The translations under genes and the position numbers were made by a program. From Flavimaricola marinus (GTDB lineage Bacteria; Pseudomonadota; Alphaproteobacteria; Rhodobacterales; Rhodobacteraceae): 64,000 nt of DNA. The DNA is taken from the NCBI RefSeq assembly GCF_900184895.1, contig NZ_FXZK01000003.1:310001-374000 (forward strand), read 5' to 3'. Position 1 is the stretch's first letter; each line of letters starts with the position of its first letter. A model generated the notes under the pieces. The model worked only from the letters and a program-made list of their open reading frames with translations, ran no database searches and was not told the DNA's origin. Below are positions 1 to 9,648 of the stretch, piece after piece.

Positions 1-1
1 A

Positions 2-1714
2 ACGCCCGCACGGGTCCGAGTCTCGCTTCATGGCGATCAAGGCTGGATCAACCCGGTGCCGGGATTGCGCGTAATGACCACGGGGCATCTGTCGCCGCCG
101 AACGGTCCGGTGGAGCCGGGCGATTTCGATTTCCGGCGGATGGCGTGGTTCAGTGGCTTGGGCGGGGTCGGCTATACCCGCAATCCGGTTCTTGCGCTGG
201 CGCCAGCCTCGGAGGGCAGGGCGGGACTGGCGGTGGACCGTATGCGCACGGTCCTATCCCGCGCCTTGCAGGAGCGGGTGGACGGCGACGCGGGCGGCTA
301 TGCGGCGGCGGTGATGACGGGCGACAGGTCAGGATTGAGCCAAGAGGCCAATGACAATATGCGAGCGTCGAACCTCTATCACCTCGTCTCGATCAGCGGG
401 ATGCATATGGGGATGCTTGCCGCGTTCGTCTTTGCAGTGGTACGCACCGGGGTAGCCCTGATCCCGCCACTCGCGTTGCGGTTCTCGGCCAAGAAAATCG
501 CGGCGCTGGTCGCGCTGCCGGCGGCCGCGTTTTACCTCGCGCTTGCCGGGCGTGATGTGCCGACCGAGCGGGCCTTTGTTATGGTCGCGGTGATGTTGGT
601 GGCGGTGCTTCTGGACAGACAGGCGCTGACCCTCAGGTCGGTCGCCATTGCGGCGCTGATCGTGTTGGGCTTTCGGCCCGAAAGCCTGACAAATCCCGGA
701 TTTCAAATGTCTTTTGCGGCGGTCGTCGCACTGATCTTTGCGTTCAGCAGGATGCCGCACCCGTCGGGAGATCGGCCATTGTGGAAGCGAGCGAGCCTGC
801 CCGTCCTAATGCTGCTATTCTCATCGCTTGTGGCGGGAACGGCAACGGCCCCCTATGCGGCGGCCCATTTCAACCGGATCGCGCATTACGGGCTGATCGC
901 CAACCTCCTTGCTGTGCCGCCCATGGGGTCGCTGGTGATGCCCGGTGGGGTCATTTTGGCCGTTTTGGGCCCGATTGGTTTGGAGCAGCCTGCCTTGTGG
1001 ATGATCGACTATGGCTCGCGGTGGATTCTGTTCGTGGCCGATCAAGTGGCAAGCACCGACGGCGCAATGTCTGCCGTGCCCAAGCCGCCCGATGCGGTCT
1101 TGCCGCTTATGACGCTGGGGCTGCTGTTCATCGTGCTGTGGCAGGGATGGTCACGGCTGGCTGGGCTGGTGCCCGTCGCCGTGGCGCTATGGCTGTGGAT
1201 TGGGGCAGAGCGTCCGGCGCTGCTGATCGCGGACTCGGGGGCCTTGGTCGGGCTGATGACGGCCGAGGGACGGGTGCTGTCCAAAGCGCGGGGCGATAGC
1301 TTCGCCGCCGAAAACTGGCTGGAAAATGACGGGGTGATGATCTCGCAAGAGCGCGCGTCCTCTATCGCGGGGTTGGATCGCGAGGGCAGAGTAACGCGGC
1401 TGGCACTCGGAGGGGTGCAGGTCGTGCAGGTGTCGGGGAAAACGGCACTGGCTGCGTTGGGCGGGTGTGGCGGTGCGGATGTTCTGATCTCGAATGTCGC
1501 GGTGGAGCAGGACCTGCCTTGCGATGTTTATGACATGATCCGACTGCGCGACACGGGCGCACTGTCCGCCAGCGTTCAGGACGGGGCGCTGCGGATCACG
1601 ACGGTCAGAGACGCCTCCGGCGCGCGATTGTGGCACGGGGCCAGCGACAGTCCCGGTGTTCTGGGCTGGCTGTTCGGGGACATCCTAGCCCCCGAAGCCC
1701 CTGAAACTCAGTAA
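2..1714 (+). CDS. comEC: ComEC/Rec2-family DNA uptake channel, 5' end outside window
   Basis: Inner-membrane channel-forming protein of the ComEC/Rec2 family, which in competent bacteria carries single-stranded DNA into the cytoplasm. The reading frame is open from base 2, so the start lies to the left; the first ATG/GTG codons in the window are internal. Visible are the competence-domain core with the motif [11 protein letters not shown] (around residue 120 of the visible part), then a run of hydrophobic segments, then a soluble C-terminal tail of about 150 residues. That tail shows no HxHxDH motif, so the metallo-beta-lactamase domain of Gram-positive ComEC is absent, as is common in alphaproteobacteria. 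It converges on lexA and overlaps its 3' end by 7 bases. Whether the organism is transformable cannot be judged from this. Confidence 0.9.
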   Translation, partial: TPARVRVSLHGDQGWINPVPGLRVMTTGHLSPPNGPVEPGDFDFRRMAWFSGLGGVGYTRNPVLALAPASEGRAGLAVDRMRTVLSRALQERVDGDAGGYAAAVMTGDRSGLSQEANDNMRASNLYHLVSISGMHMGMLAAFVFAVVRTGVALIPPLALRFSAKKIAALVALPAAAFYLALAGRDVPTERAFVMVAVMLVAVLLDRQALTLRSVAIAALIVLGFRPESLTNPGFQMSFAAVVALIFAFSRMPHPSGDRPLWKRASLPVLMLLFSSLVAGTATAPYAAAHFNRIAHYGLIANLLAVPPMGSLVMPGGVILAVLGPIGLEQPALWMIDYGSRWILFVADQVASTDGAMSAVPKPPDAVLPLMTLGLLFIVLWQGWSRLAGLVPVAVALWLWIGAERPALLIADSGALVGLMTAEGRVLSKARGDSFAAENWLENDGVMISQERASSIAGLDREGRVTRLALGGVQVVQVSGKTALAALGGCGGADVLISNVAVEQDLPCDVYDMIRLRDTGALSASVQDGALRITTVRDASGARLWHGASDSPGVLGWLFGDILAPEAPETQ

Positions 1715-2421
1715 GTGCGGATAAGGCCCACCAATTTGCCCTGCACGCGCACCTGATCGTCACGGTAAACCCGTGTCTCGTAGGCGGGGTTCGCGGCTTC
1801 AAGTGCGATCATGCCGTTCTGGCGGCGGAACCGTTTCAGCGTGGCTTCCTGTTCGTGGACCAGAGCGACCACGATATCGCCGGTCTCGGCGGTCGAGGTC
1901 TCCCGGATCACCACGACGTCGCCATCGTTGATGCCCGCGTCGATCATTGAATCGCCATTCACCTCCAACGCGTAGTGCTCACCCGATCCGAGCATGGATT
2001 GCGGCACGGCCACATTATGCGACACCTCGGAAATCGCTTCGATCGGAACACCGGCAGCGATACGACCCATGACGGGCAATTCCACTGCGCCGAGCGATTC
2101 TACGTTCATTGCACCGCGTGGTTTGGGCGCAGTTGGCTTGTCGCCTTCGATCACACGAGGTGAAAAATTCGACGATTTCTCCTTTGCACGATCCTTGGTG
2201 ATCATGGCATCGGGCAGCTTCACGATCTCGAGCGCCCGGGCCCGATGTGCGAGCCGCCGGATGAAGCCGCGTTCCTCCAAAGCGGTGATCAACCTGTGAA
2301 TCCCGGATTTGGACCGCAGGTCGAGCGCTTCTTTCATTTCGTCAAACGACGGTGGCACCCCGTCGCGCTGCACGCGTTTGTGGATGAACTCCAGAAGATC
2401 GAGCTGTTTCTTTGTCAGCAT
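1708..2421 (-). CDS. lexA: LexA repressor, SOS response
   Basis: Transcriptional repressor of the SOS regulon (237 aa) that cleaves itself when RecA filaments form on damaged DNA. An N-terminal winged helix (residues 1-65) is followed by a linker and the S24 peptidase domain. The scissile bond is visible as Ala123-Gly124 (RIAAGVPIE), with nucleophile Ser158 (GDSMIDAG) and general base Lys196 (ATLKRF). Starts at ATG 2421. The upstream gap to moeA is only 69 bases but contains a textbook alphaproteobacterial SOS box (2454-2468), so it should be autoregulated and transcribed from its own promoter rather than only by read-through from moeA. Confidence 0.97.
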   Translation of the reverse strand: MLTKKQLDLLEFIHKRVQRDGVPPSFDEMKEALDLRSKSGIHRLITALEERGFIRRLAHRARALEIVKLPDAMITKDRAKEKSSNFSPRVIEGDKPTAPKPRGAMNVESLGAVELPVMGRIAAGVPIEAISEVSHNVAVPQSMLGSGEHYALEVNGDSMIDAGINDGDVVVIRETSTAETGDIVVALVHEQEATLKRFRRQNGMIALEAANPAYETRVYRDDQVRVQGKLVGLIRTY

Positions 2422-2453
2422 TGGCGCCTCTCAATGGTGCAAGTTTTCCCATT

Positions 2454-2468
2454 GTTCTACGCATGTTC
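2454..2468. promoter_or_regulatory. SOS box (LexA operator), GTTC-N7-GTTC
   Basis: The plus strand reads GTTC TACGCAT GTTC: two GTTC half-sites with exactly 7 bases between them. This direct-repeat arrangement is the LexA operator described for alphaproteobacteria such as Rhodobacter, unlike the palindromic CTG-N10-CAG of E. coli. It lies 33-47 bases upstream of the lexA ATG, where a repressor would block transcription initiation. Confidence 0.9.
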
Positions 2469-2490
2469 CTGTTTTGTGTCAACGCGGATG

Positions 2491-3684
2491 TCAGGTGGGC
2501 AGGACGGTGACGGCGGCACCTGCGGGCTGGGCCGCGTCGCCTGCGGGCCGGATCAGCAGGCAGTTCGCCTCGCTGAGAACGGTCAGCAGCGAGCTGTCCT
2601 GACGGTCGAAGGCCGTGACTTCGCGGCCATTCGTGCCTTCATGCATCCGCGCCCGCATGTAGTGCGCCCTCGGCCCGTTGGCACCGACAGGCGCGGCGAG
2701 ACGGGCGGTCAACGGTGCGGGAAGAACGTCGCTTTCTCCGAGCATCTGTCGGATCATCGGGACGAGGAACAGATAGCCGCAGACGATGGCGGACACCGGG
2801 TTTCCCGGCAGCCCCAGATAGGGGCGTCCCTCTCCAAATTGCCCTGCAATCAAGGGTTTGCCGGGGCGCATGGCGATTTTGTAGAAGGACTGCTCCAGAC
2901 CCAGCCGCGCGCCGACCTTTGCCACGAGGTCGTGGTCCCCGACCGAAGCCCCACCGATGGTGACGGCCAGATCGGCAAACCGCATGTCTTCCATGATCGC
3001 TTGCAGCGCATCTTCGCGGTCCGGCGCGATCGGCATGATCGTGGCCTCGCCGCCGGCGGCTTCGATCATCGCTTTGAGTGCGAAAACATTCGAGGCGATG
3101 ATCTGATCGGGACCCGGATTGCCGCCGGGCATGACGAGTTCATCCCCGGTGGCCAGCAGCGCCACCTTGGGGCGCATCCGCACCGTTGCCTCCGGCACGT
3201 TCATCGCGGCCAAGAGCGCCAGTTCGGCAGGCCCGAGCCTGCGCGGGGCGGTCAGGCTGTGGTCCATCCCGAAATCCGCGCCGAGGGGACGGATGTTGGG
3301 CCCGTTCCCCAAGCTCGGCAAGAGGGTGATCCGGTCGCCGTCGCGCGACACGTCCTCTTGGATGACGACCTGATGGGCTCCCTCCGGCACCGGGGCGCCG
3401 GTAAAGATCCGGGCGGCCTGACCGGGCTTCAATGCGCCGCCCCATGCATGGCCTGCGGCGGCTTCCGCGACGACTTCGAAGCTGTCGCCGGGGGCGACCG
3501 AGGTGGCGGCGACGGCGTAGCCGTCCATTGCGGAGGCAGAGAACGGTGGCTGCGCCCGGGTGGCCCTGGCCGGTGCCGACAGCACCCGCCCGGCGGCATC
3601 GGCCAAAGGCACCTGTTCAGAGGGCAGCGACACCTCCGCCGCGAGAGCGAGGCATCTGGCCTGCGCCTCGGCAACCGTTATCAC
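2491..3684 (-). CDS. moeA: Molybdopterin molybdenumtransferase MoeA
   Basis: Inserts molybdate into adenylylated molybdopterin in the last step of molybdenum cofactor synthesis (397 aa, normal length for MoeA/gephyrin E-domain proteins). Family motifs are visible: SAMDGYAV near residue 50, IFTGAPVP near 92, the molybdopterin-binding-fold motif GGASVGDHD near 240, and GLPGNPVSA near 290. Its start overlaps the moaC stop by 4 bases, so the two are translationally coupled. Grouping with moaC, trpC and lexA is typical of Rhodobacterales. Confidence 0.96.
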   Translation of the reverse strand: MITVAEAQARCLALAAEVSLPSEQVPLADAAGRVLSAPARATRAQPPFSASAMDGYAVAATSVAPGDSFEVVAEAAAGHAWGGALKPGQAARIFTGAPVPEGAHQVVIQEDVSRDGDRITLLPSLGNGPNIRPLGADFGMDHSLTAPRRLGPAELALLAAMNVPEATVRMRPKVALLATGDELVMPGGNPGPDQIIASNVFALKAMIEAAGGEATIMPIAPDREDALQAIMEDMRFADLAVTIGGASVGDHDLVAKVGARLGLEQSFYKIAMRPGKPLIAGQFGEGRPYLGLPGNPVSAIVCGYLFLVPMIRQMLGESDVLPAPLTARLAAPVGANGPRAHYMRARMHEGTNGREVTAFDRQDSSLLTVLSEANCLLIRPAGDAAQPAGAAVTVLPT

Positions 3685-4157
3685 GGCGTGGCCTCGAACC
3701 GCCCGGATTTGCCGCCGTCTTTCAGCGTGACCCGGATGCCGCCGATTTCCATCGTCTTTTCAACGGCTTTGAGCATGTCGTAGACGGTGAGGGCGGCGGC
3801 GGAGACCGCGGTAAGCGCTTCCATTTCGACGCCGGTCTGGCCTGTAGTCTTGACCGTCGCGCTGATCCGCACGCCGGGCAGAGCCTCATCCGGGGTCAGT
3901 TCGAGGCTGACCTTGGTGATCGGCAGGGGATGACAAAGAGGGATCAGATCGGCGGTCTTCTTGGCGGCCATGATGCCTGCCAGACGGGCGATGCCCAAGA
4001 CGTCGCCCTTTTTCGCGGTGCCGGCGGTCACATGGGCCAGCGTCTCCGGGGTCATCACGACATGCCCCTCGGCCACGGCAATGCGCGAGGTTACGGCCTT
4101 GTCCGACACATCGACCATATGGGCCTGGCCCGCGGAGTCGAAGTGGCTGAGGCTCAT
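3681..4157 (-). CDS. moaC: Cyclic pyranopterin monophosphate synthase MoaC
   Basis: Converts the MoaA product (3',8-cyclo-GTP) to cyclic pyranopterin monophosphate, an early step of molybdenum cofactor synthesis; cytoplasmic. At 158 aa it is full length. Signature stretches are visible: [15 protein letters not shown] (residues about 65-80, containing the catalytic Lys and His) and [15 protein letters not shown] followed by YDMLKA. It overlaps trpC upstream and moeA downstream by 4 bases each. No moaA, moaB or moaD/E lies in the window. Confidence 0.97.
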   Translation of the reverse strand: MSLSHFDSAGQAHMVDVSDKAVTSRIAVAEGHVVMTPETLAHVTAGTAKKGDVLGIARLAGIMAAKKTADLIPLCHPLPITKVSLELTPDEALPGVRISATVKTTGQTGVEMEALTAVSAAALTVYDMLKAVEKTMEIGGIRVTLKDGGKSGRFEATP

Positions 4158-4960
4158 CCGCCCGTTCCCAAGAGTGGCCGGGCGAGCAGGTCGCGGGTTG
4201 CCTGGGTGACGTCGGGCTGCCGCATCAGGCTTTCCCCGATCAGGAAGGTGCGCGCGCCATACGCCGCCAGATCGGCCAGATCCTCGGGCGTGGTCAGCCC
4301 GCTTTCCGCGACGATGATCCGGTCGGTGGGGACCACGCGGGCAAGCTCGCGGGTGGTGTCGAGCGTCACCTCGAATGTCTTGAGGTTGCGGTTGTTGATC
4401 CCGATGAGCGGCGACTTGAGGTTGATGGCCCGGTCGAGCTCGGCCCGGTCGTGGACCTCAATCAGAACATCCATGCCGTAGCTTATCGCGGCGTCCTCGA
4501 GTTCGATCGCCTGAGCGTCCGAGACCGAGGCCATGATGATCAGGATGCAGTCGGCGTGAAGCGCGCGTGCCTCGGCCACCTGATAGGTGTCATACATGAA
4601 ATCCTTGCGCAGCGCCGGCAGGGAGGTGGCCTGCCGTGCCGCCGTCAGAAAGGACTTCTCACCCTGGAAGGACGGGGTGTCGGTCAGCACGGAGAGGCAA
4701 GTCGCGCCACCGGCCTCGTAGGCCTGCGCCAAGCTGGGCGGATCGAAGTCCGCACGGATCAAGCCTTTGGACGGGCTGGCCTTTTTGATCTCGGCGATCA
4801 AGCCGTAGCCGGTTTTGCCGGCCTCGATCAGGCTGTCAGCAAAGCCGCGTGGAGCGGGCGCTTCGGCGGCGGCGGCCTCAACATCTGCCAAAGGGACCGC
4901 GGCCTTGGCGGCGGCGACCTCTTGCAGCTTGTAGGCTTTGATTTTGTCGAGAATATCCAT
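4154..4960 (-). CDS. trpC: Indole-3-glycerol phosphate synthase
   Basis: Closes the indole ring in tryptophan synthesis: carboxyphenylamino-deoxyribulose phosphate to indole-3-glycerol phosphate with loss of CO2. This is the monofunctional form (268 aa, TIM barrel), not the TrpC-TrpF fusion of enterics. Visible are the N-terminal helix with ILDKIKAYK, the strand motif [12 protein letters not shown], the catalytic-lysine motif [24 protein letters not shown], and the phosphate-binding [11 protein letters not shown]. It is coupled by a 4-base overlap to moaC downstream. A DUF3592 gene separates it from trpD by about 40 bases. Confidence 0.97.
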   Translation of the reverse strand: MDILDKIKAYKLQEVAAAKAAVPLADVEAAAAEAPAPRGFADSLIEAGKTGYGLIAEIKKASPSKGLIRADFDPPSLAQAYEAGGATCLSVLTDTPSFQGEKSFLTAARQATSLPALRKDFMYDTYQVAEARALHADCILIIMASVSDAQAIELEDAAISYGMDVLIEVHDRAELDRAINLKSPLIGINNRNLKTFEVTLDTTRELARVVPTDRIIVAESGLTTPEDLADLAAYGARTFLIGESLMRQPDVTQATRDLLARPLLGTGG

Positions 4961-5003
4961 GCCGCGTTCTTAGCGCCGCGCGGGGAGGTTGGAAAGAGGC
5001 GGA

Positions 5004-5714
5004 TCACGCGGTAGGCGGGATCATCACCTGTTCGGGATGGTGCGGATGCGACAGCACGTCGATCGTCGCACCAGGGTGGAATGTGCCGTCGTCAGCCCGC
5101 AACGGCAGCGCCTTGACCGAGCGCCCGTCGGGGAGGGTCAGGCTGAGGATGGTCCAGCCGTTTTGCTTGGTGATGCCGGTGACGGTGGCCTTCACGGTGC
5201 CGCCCGTGGTCTTGAATCGGTGCACCTTGGCCGCATGAGTCCAGATGAGACCGCCCAGAAGGCCGGCACAGACCAGCATACCGAGCCCGACCCAGCCGGC
5301 CGCGTTGCTGTTGGATTGCGTGCCACCGGGCTCAAGCTCGATCCGCTCCGGATCGTCGGGCAGATAGCGCACCCAGACCCTGTCTCCGGTATCGACCCGC
5401 TCATAATAGCTGCGGTCGACGAAATGTTCGACCTGCTGGATTTCGAGCGTGTCCTCCAGCGCCGACCCGGTCGGAAACATGACGGTGACGTAGTAGTTCG
5501 CACTCACCCGTGCGACGGTGCCGGACCCGGTGCTGGTGGTCGCGGGGCGCATGACGCGGCGGGTGTCGACGATGGTGGCCTCGGCTTCGATGCCGCGTCG
5601 TTCCATCTGGCGGGCGTCGGATCCTATGGCGATCCAGGCAAAGAACGCAAGTGCCGCCATTGCCAAGGGAATCAGGGCGATCCAGCCTTTGTGTTTCCAG
5701 AAATCCGTCAGCAT
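5004..5714 (-). CDS. DUF3592 membrane protein in the trp cluster
   Basis: Unknown function. I start it at ATG 5714 (236 aa, MLTDFWKHKGW) because a GAGGG ribosome site lies just before it; the frame is open further upstream, but that part looks non-coding. An N-terminal hydrophobic segment (about residues 11-31) and a second one near residues 140-160 bracket a beta-rich domain with the look of DUF3592 (ATIVDTRRV, then a pattern ending VWVRYLPDDPERIEL). A shorter second copy of a similar fold follows the second membrane segment. It sits between trpD and trpC in the same direction and is probably cotranscribed, though nothing ties it to tryptophan metabolism. Confidence 0.75.
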   Translation of the reverse strand: MLTDFWKHKGWIALIPLAMAALAFFAWIAIGSDARQMERRGIEAEATIVDTRRVMRPATTSTGSGTVARVSANYYVTVMFPTGSALEDTLEIQQVEHFVDRSYYERVDTGDRVWVRYLPDDPERIELEPGGTQSNSNAAGWVGLGMLVCAGLLGGLIWTHAAKVHRFKTTGGTVKATVTGITKQNGWTILSLTLPDGRSVKALPLRADDGTFHPGATIDVLSHPHHPEQVMIPPTA

Positions 5715-5860
5715 CGGAACCCTCGTTTGCCAGGAATGTTGGCCGAAGGCACAGGATTGGTCAACGCTCGGGCATCGTATGGGCCGATCCGCCACCGCGC
5801 AGGGCCAAGGTGGTGAGAGGTGGAAACGGCAGCGGCTCCGGGCAACGACAGGGGCGGAGA

Positions 5861-6877
5861 TCAACCGCCTGTCGTGACCCGTGCCAATGCTTCGATCGCC
5901 CGCTTGGCGGCCCCGGAATTGATGCTCTCACGACCCAGAGCGACGCCCTCACGCAGGCTCTCGACCTTGCCGGCCACCAACAGGGCCGCCGCGGCATTGA
6001 GCAGCACCGCGTCGCGGTAGGCGCTTTCAGCGCCATCGAGCAGGGCGCGGAAGGCGATGCCGTTGTCTTCGGGGGTGCCGCCGAGGATCGCCTCGAACGG
6101 ATGCACCGGCAGGCCCGCATCTTCGGGGTGCACTTCGCGCATGGCGATCATGCCGGACGACAGTGCCGCCACCCATGACACCCCGGTGATCGTCAATTCG
6201 TCGGTGCCGTCAGAACCGTGGACGAGCCACGCCGCCTCGGAGCCGAGCGCGTTCAGCGTTTGCGCCATCGGCGTGATCAGATCCCGGCTGAACGCGCCCG
6301 AAAGCTGCCGCTTGACCCCGGCCGGGTTGGTCAGCGGTCCGAGAATGTTGAATATCGTGCGGGTGCCAAGTTCGGCGCGGGTCGGCATCACATGCTTGAT
6401 CGCAGGATGGTGCATCGGCGCCATCATGAAGCCGATGCCTGCCTCTTTGAGCGCCCGCTCCACCACGGCCGGCCCGACCATCACATCGACGCCCATCTGG
6501 CCAAGGGCATCGGCGGCCCCTGATTTGGAGCTGAGGTTGCGGTTGCCATGTTTGGCCACCGGCACACCGGCGCCCGCCACGACAAAGGCGGTGGCGGTAG
6601 AGATGTTGAGAGTGCCCTTGCCGTCGCCGCCGGTGCCGACGATGTCGATGGCGCCATCGGGGGCCTTCACCGGGTTGCACTTGGCGCGCATCACGGCGGC
6701 AGCGGCGGCGTATTCCTCGACCGTCTCGCCACGGGTGCGCAGGGCCATCAAAAGGCCACCGATCTGGCTCGGCGTGGCGTCGCCCTCGAACAGGATCTCA
6801 AAGGCCGCTTCGGCCTGCTCTCTGGTCAGCGGGCCTTCGGCGGCGGCGTGGATCAGCGGCTTGAGGGCGTCGCTCAT
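5861..6877 (-). CDS. trpD: Anthranilate phosphoribosyltransferase
   Basis: Second committed step of tryptophan synthesis: transfers phosphoribose from PRPP to anthranilate. At 338 aa it is the stand-alone form, not fused to TrpG. The PRPP/Mg site motif [14 protein letters not shown] is visible near residue 82, [15 protein letters not shown] near 110, and the anthranilate-site region [12 protein letters not shown] near 155. It overlaps trpG by 4 bases (ATGA), consistent with translational coupling. Confidence 0.97.
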   Translation of the reverse strand: MSDALKPLIHAAAEGPLTREQAEAAFEILFEGDATPSQIGGLLMALRTRGETVEEYAAAAAVMRAKCNPVKAPDGAIDIVGTGGDGKGTLNISTATAFVVAGAGVPVAKHGNRNLSSKSGAADALGQMGVDVMVGPAVVERALKEAGIGFMMAPMHHPAIKHVMPTRAELGTRTIFNILGPLTNPAGVKRQLSGAFSRDLITPMAQTLNALGSEAAWLVHGSDGTDELTITGVSWVAALSSGMIAMREVHPEDAGLPVHPFEAILGGTPEDNGIAFRALLDGAESAYRDAVLLNAAAALLVAGKVESLREGVALGRESINSGAAKRAIEALARVTTGG

Positions 6878-7455
6878 GCCGCCACCGGGACCGTCTTGAG
6901 GAAATTGTCCAACAGCGTGTGTCCATGCTCGGAGCGGATGCTCTCGGGGTGAAACTGCACGCCGTGGATCGGCAACTCGCGGTGTTGCAGGCCCATGATG
7001 GTGCCGTCGTCCAGCTCTGCGGTGACTTCAAGGCAGTCGGGCAGGCTGTCCCGCTCGACGACCAGACTGTGATAGCGGGTTGCCTTGAGCGGGCTTGGCA
7101 GGCCCGCGAACAGGCCCTTGCCGGTGTGGTGCATGTCGCCCAGCTTGCCATGCACGATCTCGTGGCAGCGCACGACCTTGCCGCCGAATGCCTCGCCAAT
7201 GGTCTGATGGCCGAGGCAGACGCCCAAGAGCGGGGTCCGCGTCTCGGCGGCCGCCGACGTCAATGCCAGACAGATGCCGGCCCGCGCCGGATCGCAAGGG
7301 CCGGGGGACAACACGATGCCCGACGGGCGCAGCGCCATGGCGGCCTGCACATCCAGCGCATCGTTGCGGTGAACCGCGACCTCGGCCCCCAACTCTCCCA
7401 GATAATGGACGAGGTTGTAGGTAAAGCTGTCGTAATTGTCGATCAGAAGCAGCAT
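6874..7455 (-). CDS. trpG: Anthranilate synthase component II (glutamine amidotransferase)
   Basis: Supplies ammonia from glutamine to TrpE. The frame is open to 7521, but I start at ATG 7455 (193 aa, [11 protein letters not shown]), which is the conserved family N-terminus and has AAGGG upstream. Class I amidotransferase triad: Cys80 (GVCLGHQ), His169 and Glu171 (VQFHPES). It may also serve 4-aminobenzoate synthesis (PabA), since many bacteria use one subunit for both and none other is visible here. TrpE lies about 2.2 kb away beyond an oppositely oriented gene, so subunit stoichiometry is not set by a common transcript. Confidence 0.93.
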   Translation of the reverse strand: MLLLIDNYDSFTYNLVHYLGELGAEVAVHRNDALDVQAAMALRPSGIVLSPGPCDPARAGICLALTSAAAETRTPLLGVCLGHQTIGEAFGGKVVRCHEIVHGKLGDMHHTGKGLFAGLPSPLKATRYHSLVVERDSLPDCLEVTAELDDGTIMGLQHRELPIHGVQFHPESIRSEHGHTLLDNFLKTVPVAA

Positions 7456-7613
7456 CTTGTTGCCCTTGGCCAAATTGGGGGCTACCGCCCGGGCAGGCCC
7501 TGACGGTATAGTTGCGGCCATTCATGGGCTGCAAGCGCCCGGCCCGTCAAGGTCCGGTCCGCAGTCTGAGGCCTGAGCAGGGCGCAAAAGGCAAAGAAAA
7601 AGAGGCGGGACAC

Positions 7614-9326
7614 GTGTTTCGAGGATTTTTTTCGGGCGGGTTGTTGGGGCTGATGGTCTCGGGATTGGCATTGGGCACAGCGTCACTGGTGGGCGAACAG
7701 CCCGCAGGGGACAGGCCGCCGATGTCGCCCCAGGTCAATGCACCGGGCTTGGCCGAAGGCAGTGGCGAGATCATTGGCGGCGGTTCTGACGCGGTGCCGG
7801 GTGGTGCGGTGGATCCCGGCGGTGCGCCGGCGCCCTCCGAGACGCCGGAAGTTGCGATGCCGGACGTCGATCCGGCCTTGCCGGCTGCGGACACCGCCTC
7901 GCCAGTGGCGCCCTCGGCAGACGACGAGGGGCAAGACCTTGCCGCGCCCGCACCGGCGGTCTCTGCCCCGGATGTGATTGCCGGGGCCGAGGCGCCTGTC
8001 CTGCCCAACCCCTTGGCCCGCGCGCCAGAGCCACCCGTGGCCGAGGCTCTTGTGGAAGTGCCCTCCGATCCGGTGGCCCCTCCGCCCAGCGACACGCCGC
8101 CAGAGCAACCGCTTGCCGCGCCCGAGAGCGCCACCCCGGACGCGACCGTCGTTCTCGTCGAACCGGAGCCGGCCGAGCCAGCCCCGGTCATCGTCGAGAT
8201 CGCCCCCAACCCCGCGCCGGAGACGGTGCCCGAGACTGTCGCGACGACCGATCCAGAGCCCGCCGACAGGCCGCAGGCCGAGACGGAAAGTCCGACGGAT
8301 CAACCGCTTGCCGCGGATGCGGGTGCGCCGTTGGTGGTGCCCGGGGCGAATACCGCGACGGCCCCCGACGTCTCGGCGGAGGCCCCTCGGATGGCGGAAC
8401 CGACCACTGAGGAAGCCGCCCCCGAATCGGTCGCGGACCTTTCGCCAGAGCCGGTGACCGAACCACCGACTGAACCCCAGACCGAAACTCCGACCGAACC
8501 GGCCGCTCCGAGGATTGCCTTGCAGGGCGACGGTTCCAATTTGCCCGGCGGCACCGACGCGGTGCGCGTGATCCGCCCAGGCAGCGCACCTGCGGAACCG
8601 GTAGAGGAGGCCGCAGAGCCGGCTCCTGACGCGGCCCCCGACGAAGACGCGCCGGCGCTCGAACGCTATGCGTCGAGCTACGAGAACCCGGAGAACAAGC
8701 CCCTGATGTCGATCATACTGATCGACGATGGCAGTCTCGGTGGCGGGGCTGTCGCCGCCGTCAATGCGGTGCCGTTTCCGGTGACGATCGCGCTGGATGC
8801 GCTGTCCGAGGACGCGGCGGCGAAGATGTCTGCCTATCGCGCCGCGGGCATCGAAGTCATGGCAGTAGCGGCCGTGCCCGAGGGCGCTTTGCCCTCGGAT
8901 GTGGAGATCACTCTGGAGGCTGCCTTCGCGGCCTTGCCCGAGAGCATCGCTCTGCTGGATGTGGGCGCGGGCGGGCTGCAATCCGATCGCGGCGTGACCG
9001 AGCAGGCGATGGCCCGGCTGGCGCAGGATGGTCGCGGATTTGTGACGCAATCCCAGGGTCTTAACATGGCGCTCCGCAGTGCCGAGGCGGTGGATGTTGC
9101 GGCAGCCGTGATCTACCGGGACCTCGATTCCGAGGATCAGGATGCGCGTGTCATCCGGCGGTTCCTCGATCAGGCGGCATTCCGTGCCCGCCAGCAGAGC
9201 GGTGTCGTATTGGTGGGGCGGGTCCGTGCCGACACGATTTCGGCGCTCAGCCTTTGGGGCACGGCGAACCGGGCAGGGCAGGTGACGCTTGCGCCTGTCT
9301 CGGCAACTCTTCTCGGGGCCGAATAG
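7614..9326 (+). CDS. Divergent polysaccharide deacetylase (YibQ-like) with long Pro/Ala/Glu linker
   Basis: I start at GTG 7614 (570 aa) because GAGGCGGGA precedes it and the next residues form a membrane anchor or signal sequence (FFSGGLLGLMVSGLALGTA). Residues about 30-360 are low complexity, rich in Pro, Ala, Glu and Asp, presumably a periplasmic spacer. The C-terminal 205 residues (from MSIILIDDG at 365) have the divergent polysaccharide deacetylase fold (DUF610/YibQ): ILIDDG, a strand with PVTIALD, and a GRGFVTQSQG segment. The family is related to NodB deacetylases, but substrate is unknown. It is the only gene opposite to the rest of the trp cluster, starting back-to-back with trpG. 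Confidence 0.85.
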   Translation: MFRGFFSGGLLGLMVSGLALGTASLVGEQPAGDRPPMSPQVNAPGLAEGSGEIIGGGSDAVPGGAVDPGGAPAPSETPEVAMPDVDPALPAADTASPVAPSADDEGQDLAAPAPAVSAPDVIAGAEAPVLPNPLARAPEPPVAEALVEVPSDPVAPPPSDTPPEQPLAAPESATPDATVVLVEPEPAEPAPVIVEIAPNPAPETVPETVATTDPEPADRPQAETESPTDQPLAADAGAPLVVPGANTATAPDVSAEAPRMAEPTTEEAAPESVADLSPEPVTEPPTEPQTETPTEPAAPRIALQGDGSNLPGGTDAVRVIRPGSAPAEPVEEAAEPAPDAAPDEDAPALERYASSYENPENKPLMSIILIDDGSLGGGAVAAVNAVPFPVTIALDALSEDAAAKMSAYRAAGIEVMAVAAVPEGALPSDVEITLEAAFAALPESIALLDVGAGGLQSDRGVTEQAMARLAQDGRGFVTQSQGLNMALRSAEAVDVAAAVIYRDLDSEDQDARVIRRFLDQAAFRARQQSGVVLVGRVRADTISALSLWGTANRAGQVTLAPVSATLLGAE

Positions 9327-9510
9327 GGCGGCGCGACTCACTTCGTTCACGTGCCTGATCGGAGAATTCGGCGTTCGGTATGCCGTCGGTATCGCGTCGG
9401 TATGGCGTAGGTGCCATGGTCCGGCGCCGGTGTCCGGTCGAGAGTTAATGGCGCGCGCGCAGATCGTAAGATCATGCAACGGCCTTGGGTGCGCGTGGCC
9501 GGTGGCGGAT

Positions 9511-9545
9511 GCCTCCGGCGGGGATATTTGAGACCCAAAGAAGGG
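9511..9545 (+). repeat. Dispersed intergenic repeat, type a (copy R1)
   Basis: GCCTCCGGCGG followed by GGATATTTG and ACCCAAAGAAGGG. The same 35-base unit recurs at 14315-14349 with only small changes. It lies near an inverted copy of a variant (9568-9600) at the end of two convergent genes. Confidence 0.85.
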
Positions 9546-9567
9546 TGGGTCGGCGCGATTGTCCTGC

Positions 9568-9600
9568 CTTCATCTTGGCCGGAAAACTCCCGCCGGAGGC
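9568..9600 (-). repeat. Dispersed intergenic repeat, type b (copy R1b, inverted)
   Basis: Read on the minus strand: GCCTCCGGCGGGAG, TTTTCCGG, CCAAGATGAAG. The first half is shared with R1 and the second half differs (GCCAAGATGAAG instead of ACCCAAAGAAG). Nearly the same distal half recurs at 23741-23762. Confidence 0.8.
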
Positions 9601-9648
9601 AATAAGTCAAATCGCGCGGACCGCCGTGACGGAGCGAACCCCGACGTG

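Larger units (their letters stand above)
9327..9648. other. Convergent intergenic region carrying an inverted repeat pair
   Basis: This 322-base gap lies between the 3' ends of the deacetylase gene and trpE. No convincing gene is present. Its main content is two copies of a dispersed repeat in opposite orientation (9511-9545 and 9568-9600), which could pair and end transcription from both sides. Confidence 0.7.

Noticed and set aside
7683-9479. About 600-codon frame antisense to the deacetylase gene
   Set aside because: It is Arg/Gly-rich low-complexity translation of the Pro/Ala/Glu linker, without domain signals.
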